Under the pieces are notes generated by a model. That model was not told the origin of the DNA. It saw only the letters and a list, made by a program, of their open reading frames with translations, and did no database searches. From the NCBI GenBank assembly GCA_025642065.1, contig JAODUP010000405.1, forward strand, positions 62,001 to 126,000: a stretch of 64,000 nt of DNA. The letters run 5' to 3'. Positions within the stretch are counted from its first letter, which is position 1. The number at the start of each line of letters is the position of its first letter. This DNA is from Paralvinella palmiformis. Lineage: Eukaryota > Annelida > Polychaeta > Terebellida > Alvinellidae. This document shows positions 53,901 through 64,000 of this stretch, one piece after another. The translations under genes were made by a program, and so were the position numbers.

Positions 53901-56900
53901 TGTTGAAAATGAAATCAAAACTTGATTCAGTGACAGCACATCCAAAATGGTAGCACATCACAGAATTTAAATCAACCAGATGAAAACCAAGATGCACTTT
54001 GGTGTTTTAATAGCAGACGTGTGGTCAATTCCATTTAGTCAATTTCCCTTCCACTCAAATCCATTTGGTCAATTCCACGATTAGGTACTCCAAATACCTA
54101 CTCTGAATTGTTTATATTCCAAGTAGGATTGTCATGGAAGAAATATTTCTGAATTAAAAAATTAAATGGTAAATTAATTTGTGGATTTAATGTTTTTGTA
54201 GCAAACTTAAATTCCCAATTTATCAATTCTAATTCCATTTTTTTGTTTAAATAAGCAATTCCGGAATTGAATTGACCCCACGTCTGTTTAATAGAAAAGA
54301 AATAACAGAAATTTGCGTTTATATTAGACGTAAGTATTCGTCACATTCAAAATCTCTACCTGTCACCATCAATCAGGATTTCAGCAATCTCTGCTATTAC
54401 AAAACTTGAATCCTGACAGCTTAATTCTTTTGTAAATTTGACCCTACTCCAAAGTTGATAATTCCTTATTAAAAACTGCAGATACAATTACTAAAAACAC
54501 TACAGTACGTGGGTGTTTTAATTACACATATGCAGAAATTGAGTTCCCCAGCAGCAGTTGGGTGCCATTTTAAGCATCCTCGTGAATGTTCAATTCTAGC
54601 CATTTACACTTGGCAAGTTCCACAGACAGAGTTCTATACTGCTGTCATCAGGATGTGTCCATTTTGGTATAGTTTTTGCTCGGTTTATGTTTGTAATGTC
54701 ACCACTCTCTATATGGCAATACTGAGTATGCATGTTTCTGCAGAATAATTATGCCACTAATTAGTTAGCTACTTAATCTGAACACAAACTTATTATGACA
54801 TTTCTACCTGCAAAATCATGTATTTTATGTTTTACTAGCAAGATATGAGTGATAGCAATAAAGGGCATTGCTGCTATAATCATTTAAAAAAGTTATTGAC
54901 CACCAAAGAATTGCTTTAACTGTATGGCTTTTGTAGTCATGTCACATCTTTAGTGACAGGCATCCAAATTCATCATTATTTATCAGCCATTGATAACATA
55001 TCATCATTTAGAAACATGACACCTGTAATTGAGATAATGTGTAAAAAAACAAAGCTATTTCACATGAAAGCATAAACAGTAAATGATCTGTTTTTTTATG
55101 CAGAATTTCTTTAATAGATAGCAACCTGGCTTTTACTCACTATAAATTCTGGGTTCAATGATCAGTTCACACCCTCCACATATATGTTATTTATTTATAA
55201 TGCATATTTAAGTATTTTTGATAGCTAACTGGCTCAAAAATACACTATATTAAATTAATAACAATAAAAACAATCTGGATTAATATTGTATTGTTAACTC
55301 GCAGTTGTTTTGTGTTATTGGTTTTTAGTGATTTTACGGTGAAGCTAGTGGAAGTAGAAACAAACAGTCAGGTGGTGTTCCAAGGTCATGATGCTCCTAT
55401 TCTCGGTGTAGCACTTCATCCAAAAGAACATTTAGTGGTACGTATTTACACTGACAATGTGGTCCACTATATTGAAACTGGTTACTAGCTGTGTGTATTA
55501 TCATATTTCATTTCTTCACATATCATCATTTTGTTATATTTAATTGTCCTGATGGTGTGCTATTGAAAGTTGGATTAATTTTTGTGAGTCCTGATATCTG
55601 TAGTTTGTGTTATTTAAACCATTAACTATAATCGCATTAAATTATTTCAGTACACAACTTCAAAGTCTTTTACTAACAGGTTGTAGACATTAACTTTTGA
55701 ACCACCTGTTTTATAGAGCAGGTGGAGTATGATTTTGATCTCCTCATCAAAATGTGTTTCTTAAATCCAATCCAAAAATATTAACAATAATATTACTTAC
55801 TGTATGATTTTTCCATATTTAGAATTGTTTTTAATTTACACTCTGACTTTAAGAGATGCCCAATCTACTATCCTTTAATATTTTGTCTCTATGTATTTTT
55901 TTTGGTATTCATTATGTCTTTACAACTTTATTGTAAAACATCCAGAATATGCCTCTAGTAGTTTTTGTTTTGTATGAATTAACATTATTATTATTATTTT
56001 CATTGTCTCTTACAGGCATCATCTAGCTGTGACGGGACTGTGAAGGTCTGGGATGTAAAAGAGCAGAAGTGTATTAAGACCATTCCTGGTCTGCCTAAGA
56101 GTAATGATTTCAGTGCATCACATACACTAAGCCGATTGACTTGGAATAAAGAAGGAAATGTAAGCTAATCTAGATCTATTACATCAAATCACCAAACATT
56201 TGACCAGGTCAAGAGATTTAGGCATATTATTAATGATGGTTTGGCTTATCATTATTGGGAAGTAATCTTCGTGCTTCGTCAGAGTTGGTAACACGTTGTG
56301 CTACAAAACTGTAAGTTGTGGGATAAAATCTCAGTGTCATCTGTCTGCGAATTATTTTCATCCTTCAGTAAAAGGGGAAAAAATAAGAGAGAAAATGTAC
56401 CTGTTTTCATTTTTATCAATCGTAGCCATATAATATCATTTTTATTTCTTTGTACAATAATCATATTTAGAAATTTATCCAACTTGTCCTTGCTTGGTCA
56501 GATTTAACCTAATTTTTCTTTTATATGGTTCTTAGAAATCCTGAAAGATTCTTGAATTTATGATTTTAAAATGTTCAACAAACAGCAAGATTATCCTTGA
56601 AAATTTTTTGAATTTTTGTTGCCTATAGAAACATGAACTCCTGCATTTGTAGACCAAATATCTATTCGGCCATTTTAAATACATTGTAGTATTTTTAGTA
56701 GTTTTCAACATCTGCTTATACAATATTAGCATTATGTTGCTACTGTTCATTTTTAATATATAATTTTGATGCTCTTAATTGATGGGACAGTGACTCGGAG
56801 TCAAGTGAGTTGTTTGATTTTTTGGGTGAATATAATACAAGTTCTATGAAAGAGAATCTAATATAAATTTTGTCAGAAAATCAAATTTGGTTAAATTAAT

Positions 56901-59900
56901 TCCTAGCACATAGTTTGAAAAAGTGTATAATATAAATTATTAAATTAACTGTCATTATGTGTATTGGTATTCTCTTCAAATAGAGATGCTTAAGGAATTA
57001 ATTTATATTTCGGAAGCAATATTGATTCAAAGATGATGTATAAATCTTTTGATTTAACCTAATACAGTTTGGGTTGCTATCCTCAAACTCGTGAGACATT
57101 CAGTTAAAGGTAGATTCCATAAAAATCCGTTGAAAATCAAACCAACGAGTTGTATGGTGGAACTTCTAAAAAAGATTCCCCTTTCAAGTGACACAAACAG
57201 TATTATTTGAAATTTAGATACAGTCTGAGTTTATTTGGAATTTAAATGCCATCTGAGGCATGTTGAAGACACTAAAAGATAAAATGAGCCACACAAAACT
57301 TAGCTTTCACAATTATCGTTTAATGTTTACATAATTTTATTCATCTGGCATAACTAATCCAGATTTTGTTCAGTAATTCCACAGGTAAGTATACGTATCA
57401 GATTCCATTTTGTCAATTACAGTTCCATATCAAATTTATCAATTCTAAATTTTTCAATTCCAATTCCATTTTTTACCTACTATTTTTTACCATGAGTAGG
57501 TACTCTGAATACCTTTAAGCTTAATGATAGTAGTTGTGCTCAACTGGGAACTGAATGATCTGTTTCTGCAGCAGTATGCACAGGAAACTGAACAGCTAAA
57601 CTTGCCAAAATGGTCAAGCTTGCTAATTCAGCAGCATCACTGCAATGCAATTATCGACTTCTCATGCACCATTTAAAACAGATTCTTCGCAGTCTTAATT
57701 TATGAAAGTAAGCTTTAGTCTCCACCGCACATCATTTGTGTCCGTGTGCTGTTATCCAAGGGCCATTTTGTCAGTGTGTATAAAGAAAAGCATACCAATA
57801 GATTTACATATGGGCTATTATCAACAGTTATTTAATAAATAAATCTCATCACGTTAGTTATCATTAATCGGTTGTAATTTTGGGAAACCAAACTCAGATA
57901 AACTTAAGCTGTTGTTTAGCCACCACAATGACTCATCATGGTGGAAACACTAAACAGCAGCCAATGGCTGATACACCGTTGCTGTCACCAAAAAAAGTGT
58001 CATAAGTGTCTTAAGCCAAAAAATACCAAGTACGTATTTCATTCACAAATATGTGGTTTCCTGGCAGAGATCCTTAGAGAATATTCACTTCTAGTAGACT
58101 TGTGCAAAGCAAAATCACAAAGAGAAGTCAAGGCAGGTAATTGATTATTAGTGTCATATCTTCAAATAATGATATGACGAGCAGTGCTTCATAAAAACAA
58201 GAGACATATCTTACATAGGCTGTTGTGTGGTGTCTTTTTTAATATGACAATTTGTAAATAAGTATATCAATGTCACTAAAACGTGGGCTAACTCGAACAT
58301 TGATGGCATGTTCTGATAAAAATATATAATGCTCTGTAAAATCCTGGAATTGGTCAGGATTTTATTGGTAGTTAAGACTAATAGCTGTAGAATCTAAAAC
58401 AAATCTACTTTAAATTAATTGCTACGAGGTTTTGTCTATAATTGTGATTTAATAGCAAAAACTAATGTTCATAGAAAGAATGCAGCCTAGGGTCGGTCTT
58501 ATTTATTGTTGTTTGGGTAATGTTTCAGTACTTGGTTATACCATTTGGTACAGAAATCAGAGTCTACGACACAACATCCTGGCAAATTTCATTCATTCTG
58601 ACAGACAGTTGTATTAAAGAGGTAAGTAATGAAATTGTACAGACAGTAAAACCAACACTAAATCACTACCTGCCATTCGAACTCAATGCTGTTTTGGGCC
58701 CTTTAAGTGGACATTTGAAAAAAGACTGGCTGGACCAGTATTGCTTTGCAAGACTTTGTACCAAAATAACAATCTGATCTCTGTAATGGGGCAAAACAAT
58801 ACATTCTTTGAATGTTATACGCATGAACGTTCCCTTTCTTGGGGTGACCTGTTCATTTTAATTTGGTGTTTGTAACTTGAAATATCCATAATTTGAACTG
58901 ATGAGACCCTGATTAAAGAAACCTTCAGATCTAGTCACTGAAAGATGACCAGATTTGGAATTGGCTAACAATGTATGAGCCAAATTTTGGTTAAAGAAAT
59001 TACTTGGGAACCACGTCAATTAATTTTATGGTCATGTACGAGGGTTAGTTGTACAATAGATAATAATAAAAATAGTACTAACAGTCATAATGATAAATTA
59101 TTTATCATTATAATGATTGTCACTTAAATCATAGAGTAAAGCTGGTGATATATCAAATGATGTTAATGATATGATATAACTACGGTTTTTCTCCAGAATG
59201 TGTCCATTATGCGGTTTTCACCATGTTGGAGATACTTGGTAGCTGCGTGTTGGGATGGCCAGTTTATACTGTGGGACTTCACTGAAAGACGGGTCATACA
59301 AAGGTATGGTGTTAAATGATTGATGACATTATGTTTTAAATCAGTTTTAAAACAGAAATTAATTTGATAAATTTGTATTTGCAGCAGTAAATTTATCGTC
59401 TTATAAATTAATATAACTGGAGCTGATCTGTATGATGTGAAATTGGAATGGAAATTGAATTAAAATAACAAATATCTGAGGAAATACATAATGATACATA
59501 ATTCTTGTCACAATTCAGTTGTGCAAAAAATTAAGGTGATATCGGCATCACTTTCGATTTGACATAAATATAAACTAAAGTATGTGCTTGTTACCTTGAA
59601 TATATGTCATAACACCTAGTGACATGTGTAGTTTGACCTTGATATGTTTGATATCACTGACATGCCATGTGTAGCCTTGAATTGTATAATAGTTATTGTT
59701 TTAGTATTGGTGTTGTGTTATATTCTGGGTTATGGTGACTCAGAAGTCTACAATGTTACTCCATTGATAGATCTAGCGATCTCTTAATATGATTATCATA
59801 GCTGATATCAATAAATCATTAATTGATTGCTTGACTTAGATTTGGCTTGAGTCATACCTGGAACCTGAGGTTGAAAGGCTACTTTCTATGGTAACAAATT

Positions 59901-61236
59901 GTTCAGGTTGAAACCTTTTATGGAAGGTTGAAAGAGCACACAGATGCAGATCATACTTGAGTCATATTTAGATTTAATTACGCATAACTGTCTTTGGAAC
60001 TTGTGCATCAGACTGACTCACAGGAACCCCCTTTGTACATTTAAAGTTAAGTGCTGCCTGCAAACAGTATGCTTCTCTGGGGTAATGTTACCTATACAAC
60101 TCCGAACACCAAGAGTACATTGCAGTGTCCTTTGAGAAGCATTTACATTAATTTTATTTTGAGATCACTCAGTTTTCAACATTTTCATGATTTTTGGTCT
60201 ACTCAGTTACTAGGAAATATGATTTGTTTTTACTGATATAGAAAATTAGAACACTGATGCCAGAATTCTCTTAGAGTAATATAAAACTACTTTTTGTTTA
60301 ATTAAATGTTTATGTCTTTATGGTTTATATCATAATACGGCATACATTGAGTCCTACTAAGGTGAAATATTGTATCTCGGCAGAAGTATTTTATAAAATG
60401 TTACTGGGCAATTCTCTGCATTATTGAGTGACTGAGTGAGCAGTTTAATGATATTGATACAGAAATGTAAACATAATGTTAACTCCTCATACTAGTTATA
60501 GTCATTTATTGTTACAGCCAGAAAGACACTAGGTCATTCCAAACTTTATCATACTTTGTTATAGTTATGAGTGATGGTCATCACTGATTGGTCAATAAGT
60601 TTGATATTTCAATGACAACTTTCCTGTAGAATGAAACATCCACAGAAGCAGACAATTACTGCCGTGTGTTGGAATCCTAAAGAACCCCAGGAGCTTGCTT
60701 ACTGTGACAGTAATGGATGCCTTGGTCTGATACAGAATGTCATTCCTGAAGATGCACAAGTCACGAAGGTATTTGGTTATATACTGAGTTAAACAGGTAG
60801 CTGATTATCGTGAGCTATTTAATTTTTGGCATTTTACTGCGAACCTTTGGCAGCAGTTTGGTCTGGTTATAATTCCAGATATGTAAGTGATTAGTATTTA
60901 GCTGCATTCTGATACTGTATTGCTAATCTTAGTTATAGTGGGGACGTTTTGTAATGAATTAGGATATCATTATTGTAACTTTATTTATATTATGTTCCTG
61001 TGTTGTGTACTTACAGACAGCCAGAGTTTCCAAACTACCAAATGGTGACCTAGTTAATGACTTGTTTGATGATGTTGAAGATGACATGCTTGTAGAAGCC
61101 ACTAATCCTGTTGTGGGTGGTCCTAGTGATGTTGGTGGACCAATGTCTGAAGAAGATGACGATGATGATATGGTAGACATTAGAGCACTTAAAAAAGAAA
61201 TCCTTGGTGAATTTCTGGATGATGAGAACTCCAAAG
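50122..61236 (+). CDS. WDHD1: WD repeat and HMG-box DNA-binding protein 1 (AND-1/Ctf4), N-terminal part
   Basis: WDHD1 links the CMG helicase to DNA polymerase alpha at replication forks. Nine coding exons: 50122-50201, 52898-53009, 53308-53459, 55329-55437, 56016-56159, 58529-58621, 59197-59303, 60630-60768, 61017-61236. They give about 385 residues in one consistent frame with GT-AG introns. The N-terminal WD40 propeller covers about residues 8-312. It opens RYAHSEGHLDLTFDDNGK, contains GSSDFTVKLVEV and GHDAPILGVALHPKE, and has blades ending VWDV (162-165) and LWDF (255-258). Exon 9 encodes the acidic linker after the propeller (DLFDDVEDDM, then EEDDDDDMVDI), as in vertebrate WDHD1. The central SepB-like propeller and the C-terminal HMG box are not present; exon 9 ends one base into a codon, so the gene continues past the right edge. 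Start: ATG at 50,122, with alternative in-frame ATGs four and eight bases-triplets later are less likely only by position. Confidence 0.95.
50550..51160. repeat. Clustered inverted and direct repeats built on GGCCGAGTTGTCC
   Basis: The word GGCCGAGTTGTCC or a close relative occurs near 50,572, 50,980, 51,061 and 51,138. Complements such as TTGTCCAAGACAGCTCGGCC occur near 51,101. Two segments starting near 50,950 and 51,035 repeat each other: AATTTACA-ATCTTTTTC, then GGC-GAGTT, then TTGTCTTGG. At 51,109-51,135 the arms GACAGCTCGGCC and GGCCGAGCTGTC form a perfect 12-bp hairpin with a CGG loop. Much richer in GC than its surroundings. Confidence 0.75.
52082..52190 (+). repeat. tRNA-like SINE family 3 fragment
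   Basis: GTGCAGTAGATAGAGCG, then ATGCTGCAAACCTCCAGG and B-box GACTCAAATCTG. Related to the copies at 13,755 and 21,848. Confidence 0.5.
52361..52639. mobile_element. Small DNA transposon (MITE) with TIRs and 5-bp TSD
   Basis: The 279-bp element starts CAGGGTTCGCACAGG. Its other end, read inverted, starts CAGGGTTCATACACA. It is flanked by CTACA on both sides (52,356-52,360 and 52,640-52,644). The interior carries several copies of GTCCTGGAAAGTCCTGGAAT on one side and the word again near the right end. No transposase is present. Confidence 0.7.
54014..54286. mobile_element. hAT-type MITE with TIRs and perfect 8-bp TSD
   Basis: The element starts CAGACGTGTGGTCAATTC and ends GAATTGACCCCACGTCTG, an inverted repeat of about 18 bp with one mismatch. 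TTTAATAG flanks it exactly on each side (54,006-54,013 and 54,287-54,294). An 8-bp duplication is the hallmark of hAT transposition. It encodes no protein. Relatives: an inverted truncated copy at 23,350-23,570 and pieces at 57,380-57,520. WDHD1 intron 3. Confidence 0.85.
56283..56345 (+). repeat. tRNA-like SINE family 3 fragment, diverged
   Basis: GTTGGTAACACGTTGTGCTA, then CAAAACTGTAAGTTGTGGG and an eroded B-box. WDHD1 intron 5. Confidence 0.35.
57380..57520 (+). repeat. Diverged relative of the hAT-type MITE
   Basis: TTTATCAATTCTAAATTTTT, CAATTCCAATTCCATTTTTT and GAGTAGGTACTCTGAATACC echo interior words of the 54,014-54,286 element, in rearranged order and without its ends. WDHD1 intron 5. 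Confidence 0.45.
59087..59111. repeat. Short perfect hairpin
   Basis: ATAATGATAAAT and ATTTATCATTAT flank one T. AT-rich and possibly fortuitous. WDHD1 intron 6. Confidence 0.5.
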
Positions 61237-64000
61237 GTATATTTTGTTGAATAAAGGTTATGAGCGGGGCTGAAAATTAACAACAGCAAGGGGCACCAAT
61301 TGCATTTTACTCTCCCCAAAATGCTGCTTAAAAATACTGATTGCTAAATATTACTGTAATCAAATCATGTTGAACTCCCAAACTAGTGGGCCTAAGAAAT
61401 ATGAAACTCAGTAGTTCTCATACACAGTCAGAGACGCTGCCTTGGACAATTAATAAATGGAATTACTACAGGACATCATCTCAGGATTTTAGTTATTTCA
61501 TAATTTTGACGTATTGGTGTCCTAATCCAACCAGACAGGACAGAGTGCATGATAAATATAGTGGCAAAATGGCAACACAGTATATTGAATTTCTTCAAAA
61601 AAAGCAGAATAATAGTGGTAAGATCATTTAGATTTTTTGCAATAATAGCACTGAAACAAGTAATATGTATAAAAGTATATGTGCATACTTCAAAGTTGAT
61701 TATTACAGCATGTGTGAAAATTATTTGAGCACTGTGAAAGTGAATTTCCTGGGGTTTTTGTTTGTGATATGGGTGATTTGCCAAAAGGCCTGCTTTTATT
61801 ATAGGTCACATTGATGACCGAAAATGGGTGACTACGCATTAAATGTTTTGTTATATTAATAGATAAAAACAGTTCGAGCCCAGAAATCTATGTGGCCTAA
61901 CCATAGAAGCCAGAAAGCTACAAAGTTGTTAATCAGTCATTAAGTTATAATAAGAAAAAGTTGTGATTATCATTGTAATGTGGTACATCTAGACTACTCC
62001 AGTTATCTACAAAGTGTGTGTGAACGGTATAGGTACTTCTAACACACATTATAAAATAGAGAAGTTTCAAATAGTACTATCTTTATTACATACAAATAAT
62101 ACCATTATTTGTTTATCATAATATACATAAAAAGTGCAAAACAATAAGTTGTATTAATACTTAAAGTACATGCATTACAATTAAATATTTCCATGACATT
62201 TGCCAGGGTGCCTCCGTGGTCTAACTGGTATCGTGTTCGGCTACAGATCACTACCATCCGAGTTCAAATATCAGCGTAGGCATATCTGAAGGGTGTTTCA
62301 TCATTGACTTCGCTTCGTTACCTTTGGATGTCTCCCGGCCCATTTAGCCTACCATGCGCACAAAAGTGGCCATAAAAATCATCGTCCTTGACATTTGCTG
62401 CCAGAAAATTACATTTCTATGCGTGGCTATGAATATTTTGTGAATACTGGAATGCTGTTAGCTGTATGCCACAGATAATAGTTGGGATAATTAATCCCAG
62501 TTATAGTGTGCTATTTATAACTGATTAACTGACCATTTAAATTTGACTAGGAACTTCCATATAAACAAATATCATGTTATTTAATTGGTTCTATATGGTG
62601 GTGAGGTTTGAATAATCAGTTATAATAATAAAATGGTCAATTGTAGCAGTTACAAGTATGACATTTCCCATTTTTTCAGTCTGAACCATTAAGAGAGTTG
62701 TTTTAGTTTTTTTGTCGGTTTGACATTTCAGTTGGTGTCCATCCTTGACATTTCTCTGGGATGTTTGGTCAAAGAAATAATGTTTAAATAAACTTTATGA
62801 ACTGAATATCTGGCCCAATTATTGTCTAGAACTTCAGCTGTTTCCTGTTGGAGGCTACTGAGTGGTTTGTTGTGATTGTGTGTTACAACGCTTTGTCCTT
62901 TTATGAATATTTGTTTCATTCCTTGTGCATTTGGTGGTGAATGTTTACATTCCAAACATACCATTTTATGACCATTAAACATGTATACCTGTCGGGAAAC
63001 ATACGCTTCTTTGTTCATGTCAAAAGATAAATACTGATTGGGCCCAGTAACTGAGATACTTCAAGTTTTAGAGGTGCTCACCCATATTTGAGAGTGGGTG
63101 AAATCAGTTGGATCCAAGATGTTGACTGAAAGATGAAACAAGTAACAGGTAACATTGAGTGGTTTGTTTCCCATGACCTATAGATCTGGAACTTGTGTGA
63201 TACCAAAAAGGCCATAGGATTAAATGTCCCTCCCAATTTAAACAACGTCTTGTCTAAATCATATTAATTGAATTATTACGGGTAATTGTAGTTCTCAGAC
63301 AAGTGTTAACAATCAGATGAAACACATAGAGTGTATCGGTTCAAGATCTAGCAATATTTGATATTGTACAGTACAGATTAATAGTAACTTGATACGTAAA
63401 CAAAATAGTGTCACATGTTGTTAACTTGCTACTTACCAAACATCTGATTATTTATCCTAATAAAGTTTAGTTGCTTTTCATTCCATCTAAATGTCTGAGA
63501 ATTCTTCCTTTCCCTCATTATAAAAACCAAATAATGTAATATTTGCTGTTTCTAATTTTCTATGTGAAAGGACCTTTAGCGTGACCCAGATACTGGCATT
63601 TTGTATTGAAATTTTAAAAGTTCTAAGTGAATGCCCAAAATGCCTTATATTAATACTACTCCTTGATTGCTCATTTCTTTTCCTGGTTCACACACTTTTT
63701 TAGACTCCAGATGAAACTGGTTGGCAAATGTATTATTATTATGATACAATGTTTGGAGAAAATGTGATCATCGAGATGTAGACAGATGTCCTTAAGACAA
63801 GTTCCAGTTAACCCTTGATTTAGGTTCATGATATTGCCAACAAGTCATTTGTTCATCACCTTTTAATGTGATTAGATATGTTGTTTGTTCTTTCGGGATT
63901 TGGAGAAAAATTCATTTCAGGTGTATTTTAGATGTGATTCAGCCAAAAATCAATTAAGTGTCATCATATACTTGCATGAATAGACCACATGGAAATTATC
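61237..64000. other. WDHD1 intron 9 (open to the right edge)
   Basis: No further exon of the protein is recognisable here. One SINE family 1 copy lies at 62,204-62,388. A short open piece at 61,386-61,631 is unrecognised. Confidence 0.5.
62204..62388 (+). mobile_element. tRNA-derived SINE, family 1, copy D, with 10-bp target-site duplication
   Basis: TGACATTTGC at 62,194-62,203 and 62,389-62,398 bounds about 185 bp. The head GCCTCCGTGGTCTAACTGG holds an A-box and GAGTTCAAATATC a B-box. The body (CGCTTCGTTACCTTTGGATG, CCCATTTAGCCTACC) and a tail in ATC follow. It is the only full copy on the plus strand. Confidence 0.85.

Noticed and set aside
57938..58144. Exon-like open frame ending in GCAG then GTAATT within WDHD1 intron 5
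   Set aside because: No polypyrimidine-tract acceptor upstream and no match to WDHD1. The flanking exons 5 and 6 join correctly without it.
63700..63782. TTTTTTAG followed by a frame reading TPDETGWQMYYYYDTMFGENV, as a candidate next WDHD1 exon
   Set aside because: The sequence does not resemble the WDHD1 region expected after the acidic linker, and it ends in a stop without a donor.

Overview
The window is animal nuclear DNA: AT-rich, with long introns, many microsatellites and abundant LINE, SINE and hAT-type debris between and inside conserved metazoan genes. The protein sequences are clearly bilaterian. The mix of CR1/Jockey-like LINE relics, tRNA-derived SINEs and (GT)n/(TA)n arrays suggests a marine lophotrochozoan such as a mollusc. 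That placement is inference; no sequence here fixes the phylum.

Layout. 1-9.9 kb: no host gene seen; three decayed LINE pieces, tRNA-derived SINEs and compound microsatellites. 9,897-38,743 (+): a complete 29-exon cobalamin-dependent methionine synthase gene (MTR). The exons I mapped sum to 3,738 nt, an exact multiple of three, giving 1,245 residues with all zinc, cobalamin and AdoMet-activation motifs. Its introns carry a LINE reverse-transcriptase relic, a hAT-type transposase relic, several SINEs and MITE-like elements, and (GT)n tracts close to four splice donors. 39.4-41.7 kb: the MTR poly(A) signal, a 9-copy 32-bp minisatellite and another LINE piece. 45,358-46,959 (-): an intact single-exon SOCS4/5-class suppressor of cytokine signalling, with a splice acceptor just 5' of its ATG. 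47-50.1 kb: a divergent intergenic region with promoter-like motifs, including an E2F-type site. 50,122-61,236 and beyond (+): the first nine coding exons (about 385 residues) of WDHD1/AND-1/Ctf4, a replisome adaptor whose remainder lies past the right edge.

The three genes do not form an operon or a pathway. MTR acts in one-carbon metabolism, SOCS5-like in JAK-STAT/receptor signalling and WDHD1 in replication fork assembly. SOCS5 and WDHD1 are arranged head to head. I found no convincing new multi-gene system. The most useful observations are the splice-site-proximal (GT)n tracts and GC-AG intron of MTR, SINE families with intact target-site duplications, small DNA transposons with clear terminal inverted repeats, and a clustered palindrome repeat in WDHD1 intron 1.
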